Shown here: positions 62,192 through 64,000 of the stretch, one piece after another | How the letters are laid out: every line of letters starts with the position of its first letter | How positions within the stretch are numbered: position 1 is the first letter of the stretch | Assembly: GCF_007827365.1 (NCBI RefSeq) | Contig: NZ_VISI01000002.1 | Location: 1,369,001 to 1,433,000 of the forward strand | Direction of reading: 5' to 3' | DNA length: 64,000 bases | Source of the DNA: Olleya sp. Hel_I_94 | GTDB lineage: Bacteria; Bacteroidota; Bacteroidia; Flavobacteriales; Flavobacteriaceae | The notes under the pieces: model-generated | What the model was told of the DNA's origin: nothing | What the model saw: only the letters and a program-made list of their open reading frames with translations | The model's database searches: none | Translations under genes and position numbers: made by a program

Positions 62192-63307
62192 ATGCTAATA
62201 CTTGAGGTTTTATTCTACAGCTTTGTAGCTGTGGTTGTTATTCAGGTATTATATTATGCTGTGTTATTTGGCAGCTTTGCTTTTTCTAAAAGTATTACAA
62301 CCTCTTTAAACAGAAACTATCCAATTTCTGTAATTATCTGTGCCAAAAACGAAGCACAAAACCTTAAAAAATTTCTACCTAGCATATTAAATCAATCGTA
62401 TCCCAATTTTGAAGTGGTACTAATAAACGACTCATCTCACGATGAGACTTTAGATGTTTTTGAAGATTTTAAATCTAAACATAGCAATATTAAAATTGTA
62501 GATGTCAAAAATATTGAAGCCTTTTGGGGAAATAAAAAATACGCACTCTCACTAGGCATAAAAGCTGCCACACACAATCATTTATTGTTTATTGATGCAG
62601 ATTGCCAACCGGTTTCAAACCAATGGATCGACAAAATGAGTCAAAGTTTTAATGACGAGAACACCATTATTTTAGGTTATGGTGCGTATAACAAAATAAA
62701 AAACTCATTTTTAAATAAACTAATCAGATTTGAAACCTTGCTGACTGCAACACAATATTTTTCGTTTGCAAAAGTTGGGATTCCTTTTATGGGTGTTGGT
62801 CGTAATTTAGCCTACCATAGAGATGAGTTTTTTAAAACTAATGGTTTTATTAAACACATGAAAATTAGATCTGGAGATGATGATCTTTTTATCAACGAAG
62901 CTGCTAACGCAACTAACACAGCAATTTGTTACAATAAAGAAAGTTTTACATCTTCCATACCAAAGTCTTCATTAAAAGATTGGTTTAAACAAAAACGCAG
63001 ACATGTATCAACTGCTCAATATTATAAATTAAAGCATCAATTTTTATTGGCTAGTTTTTATATCTCGCAAATACTTTTTTGGACATTAGCTATTGTATTA
63101 GCCATAACCACCTATTTATGGCCTTTTGTTTTGGGTCTAATTATTTTACGTTTTATCATTCAATTTTTAAGTTTAGGCTTTTCTGCAAATAAATTAGACG
63201 AAAAAGACACCATTTTATTGTTACCAATCCTAGAAATAACCTTGATTGTATTGCAATTTAGTATCTTTATAGCCAATAAAATTTCAAAACCAAATTATTG
63301 GAAATAG
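62192..63307 (+). CDS. Membrane-associated family 2 glycosyltransferase
   Basis: 371 residues. One N-terminal transmembrane helix (EVLFYSFVAVVVIQVLYYAVLFGSF) precedes a GT-A domain: ISVIICAKNEAQNLKKFLPSILNQSYPNFEVVLINDSSHDET, with FIDADCQPVS as D-x-D. GYGAYNKIK and SGDDDLFINEAA follow as the acidic acceptor site, then KQKRRHVS (Q/RxxRW-like). Three or so C-terminal helices complete a membrane-synthase topology. The product is unknown. The last 10 bp overlap the following sigma-factor gene. Confidence 0.9.
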   Translation: MLILEVLFYSFVAVVVIQVLYYAVLFGSFAFSKSITTSLNRNYPISVIICAKNEAQNLKKFLPSILNQSYPNFEVVLINDSSHDETLDVFEDFKSKHSNIKIVDVKNIEAFWGNKKYALSLGIKAATHNHLLFIDADCQPVSNQWIDKMSQSFNDENTIILGYGAYNKIKNSFLNKLIRFETLLTATQYFSFAKVGIPFMGVGRNLAYHRDEFFKTNGFIKHMKIRSGDDDLFINEAANATNTAICYNKESFTSSIPKSSLKDWFKQKRRHVSTAQYYKLKHQFLLASFYISQILFWTLAIVLAITTYLWPFVLGLIILRFIIQFLSLGFSANKLDEKDTILLLPILEITLIVLQFSIFIANKISKPNYWK

Positions 63308-63846
63308 AAGAAGCAATAAAAAGAGCCAAACAAAACGACCAAAAAGCGTTTAATTATTTACTTCATAATTATTGGGATAAGGTTTATGGTTTTCAACTTA
63401 AACGCATCCAAAATGAAAACGATGCAGAAGATATTACCATTCAAACTTTCTCTAAAGCTTTTGACAAAATAAAAACTTACGACAGCAAATACGCATTTAA
63501 TACTTGGTTAATTACAATTTCTAAAAACATTCATATTGATATTATTAGAAAACAAAAAAACAGCATTAAACAAGCTATTTCAAGTACAGATGACAATGCT
63601 GTCTATCAAGTTTTAGACGAAACACCATCTGTTGAAGACAAACTAATTACAGAACAAAATTTAGCTAAATTACTTCGTGACATTAAAAAGCTAAAACCAC
63701 ATTATCAAGAAGTAATAAACCTAAGATATTTTCAAGAATTAAGTTACAAAGAAATTTCTGACGAGCTAAAAGAGCCAATTAATAATATAAAAGTAAAGTT
63801 ACTTCGTGCTAAAAAATTATTAGCAGAAATTATTCAAAAAAAGTAA
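63298..63846 (+). CDS. Sigma-70 family RNA polymerase sigma factor
   Basis: 182 residues, TTG start at 63298 (EIEEAIKRAKQNDQ), overlapping the previous gene by 10 bp. Region 2 is DKVYGFQLKRIQNENDAEDITIQTFSKAFDKI with FNTWLITISKNIHIDIIRK. Region 4 is VINLRYFQELSYKEISDELKEPINNIKVKLLRAKKLL. It is a compact ECF-type factor with no anti-sigma gene in the window. It is followed by lipA on the same strand, but the intervening promoter box suggests separate transcription of lipA. Confidence 0.9.
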   Translation: MEIEEAIKRAKQNDQKAFNYLLHNYWDKVYGFQLKRIQNENDAEDITIQTFSKAFDKIKTYDSKYAFNTWLITISKNIHIDIIRKQKNSIKQAISSTDDNAVYQVLDETPSVEDKLITEQNLAKLLRDIKKLKPHYQEVINLRYFQELSYKEISDELKEPINNIKVKLLRAKKLLAEIIQKK

Positions 63847-63901
63847 TTATTAGCTTACCCTACTTTACTCCTACTCCTTAAATTTTAACCAAAATACTTC
63901 G

Positions 63902-63909
63902 TATCTTTG
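63902..63909 (+). promoter_or_regulatory. lipA promoter -7 box
   Basis: TATCTTTG, a full TAnnTTTG match, ends 19 bp before the ATG at 63929. Confidence 0.6.
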
Positions 63910-63928
63910 CATCTACAAAATTGCAACT

Positions 63929-64000
63929 ATGAATACAGAAACTGCATCAAATATATTACCAGAAAGACAACCTAAACCAAAATGGTTACGCGTTAAATTA
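63929..64000 (+). CDS. lipA: Lipoyl synthase (N-terminal fragment, runs off window)
   Basis: Only 24 codons are present: MNTETASNILPERQPKPKWL followed by RVKL. The block LPERQPKPKWLRVKL matches the conserved N-terminus of flavobacterial lipoyl synthase, just ahead of the expected P-x-G-x-x-Y-x-x-L-x-x-L region. LipA is a radical-SAM enzyme that inserts sulfur into octanoyl-lipoyl domains, including the glycine-cleavage H-protein. The catalytic Cys clusters lie beyond the window, so the call rests on the N-terminal motif alone. Confidence 0.8.
   Translation, partial: MNTETASNILPERQPKPKWLRVKL

Noticed and set aside
1-64000. CRISPR arrays, tRNA, rRNA, prophage, transposase genes
   Set aside because: None seen by reading; no regular repeat-spacer pattern, no cloverleaf-like CCA ends, no transposase or integrase motifs. 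A covariance-model scan would be needed to exclude small tRNA-like features.

Overview
The window looks like a chromosomal segment of a marine-type member of the Flavobacteriaceae (Bacteroidota). The DNA is AT-rich and Shine-Dalgarno-like sites are scarce. Many genes are preceded by the Bacteroidetes -7 box TAnnTTTG. There are type IX secretion (T9SS) C-terminal sorting domains and SusC-type CarboxypepD_reg/plug domains. Several gene arrangements are typical of the family, including an hpt-adk fusion, a GIY-YIG gene among repeats, and a purK/purE region. I see no rRNA, tRNA, CRISPR array, prophage or complete insertion sequence. The content is mostly ordinary housekeeping sequence, with a few striking regulatory and repeat structures.

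Layout. 1-1743 (minus strand): two rhodanese proteins and two secreted thioredoxin-fold proteins. 1811-9132 (plus): a complete trp operon EGDCFBA, headed by a textbook attenuator whose 18-residue leader peptide has three consecutive Trp codons. It is interrupted between trpB and trpA by a repeat-rich insertion carrying a small GIY-YIG nuclease gene. 9142-14819: a GNAT acetyltransferase, a small ORF, trmL, a YitT-family protein, a DUF2132 gene, a DUF6500-like gene broken by one stop codon, an RhlE-type helicase and mpl. 14978-27261: a tail-anchored hypothetical, a TPR protein, a 2178-residue alpha-2-macroglobulin whose bait-region position holds a CarboxypepD_reg domain plus a TonB plug, and an ArsR/SdpI pair followed by a hydrolase. 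27306-35814: purine and housekeeping genes (obgE, hpt-adk fusion, purK, purE). purK and purE are separated by a leucine-rich-repeat T9SS cargo protein and a two-component system.

35815-36361 holds no protein gene. It contains three tandem copies (period about 185 bp) of what appears to be a small-RNA gene on the minus strand. Each copy has a TTGCAA-containing promoter-like site, a covarying 5' hairpin, an invariant linker and a rho-independent terminator. The wobble pairs and U-tracts make sense only on the minus strand. This is the best candidate in the window for an undescribed element.

36362-45117: an M3 peptidase, and a GbsR/MarR-type regulator with matching palindromic operators in front of itself and of a membrane-protein operon. 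These are followed by a methyltransferase-like remnant, an ECF sigma factor with a small Cys/His protein, a UbiA-like membrane protein and gcvP. 45212-52379: KAS III, methyltransferase, glycosyltransferase, an endonuclease, a large T9SS cargo protein and a lipoprotein. 52582-64000: valS (with a 25-A tract at its terminator), a DUF1573 protein, a retropepsin-PDZ protein, an aminotransferase-murB pair, an ECF sigma/anti-sigma pair, an aquaporin, a small membrane protein, a glycosyltransferase, another sigma factor and the start of lipA.

The genes themselves are mostly well-known families. The interest lies in how they are controlled (attenuator, operators, small RNAs) and in the repeats that accumulate around the trp operon.
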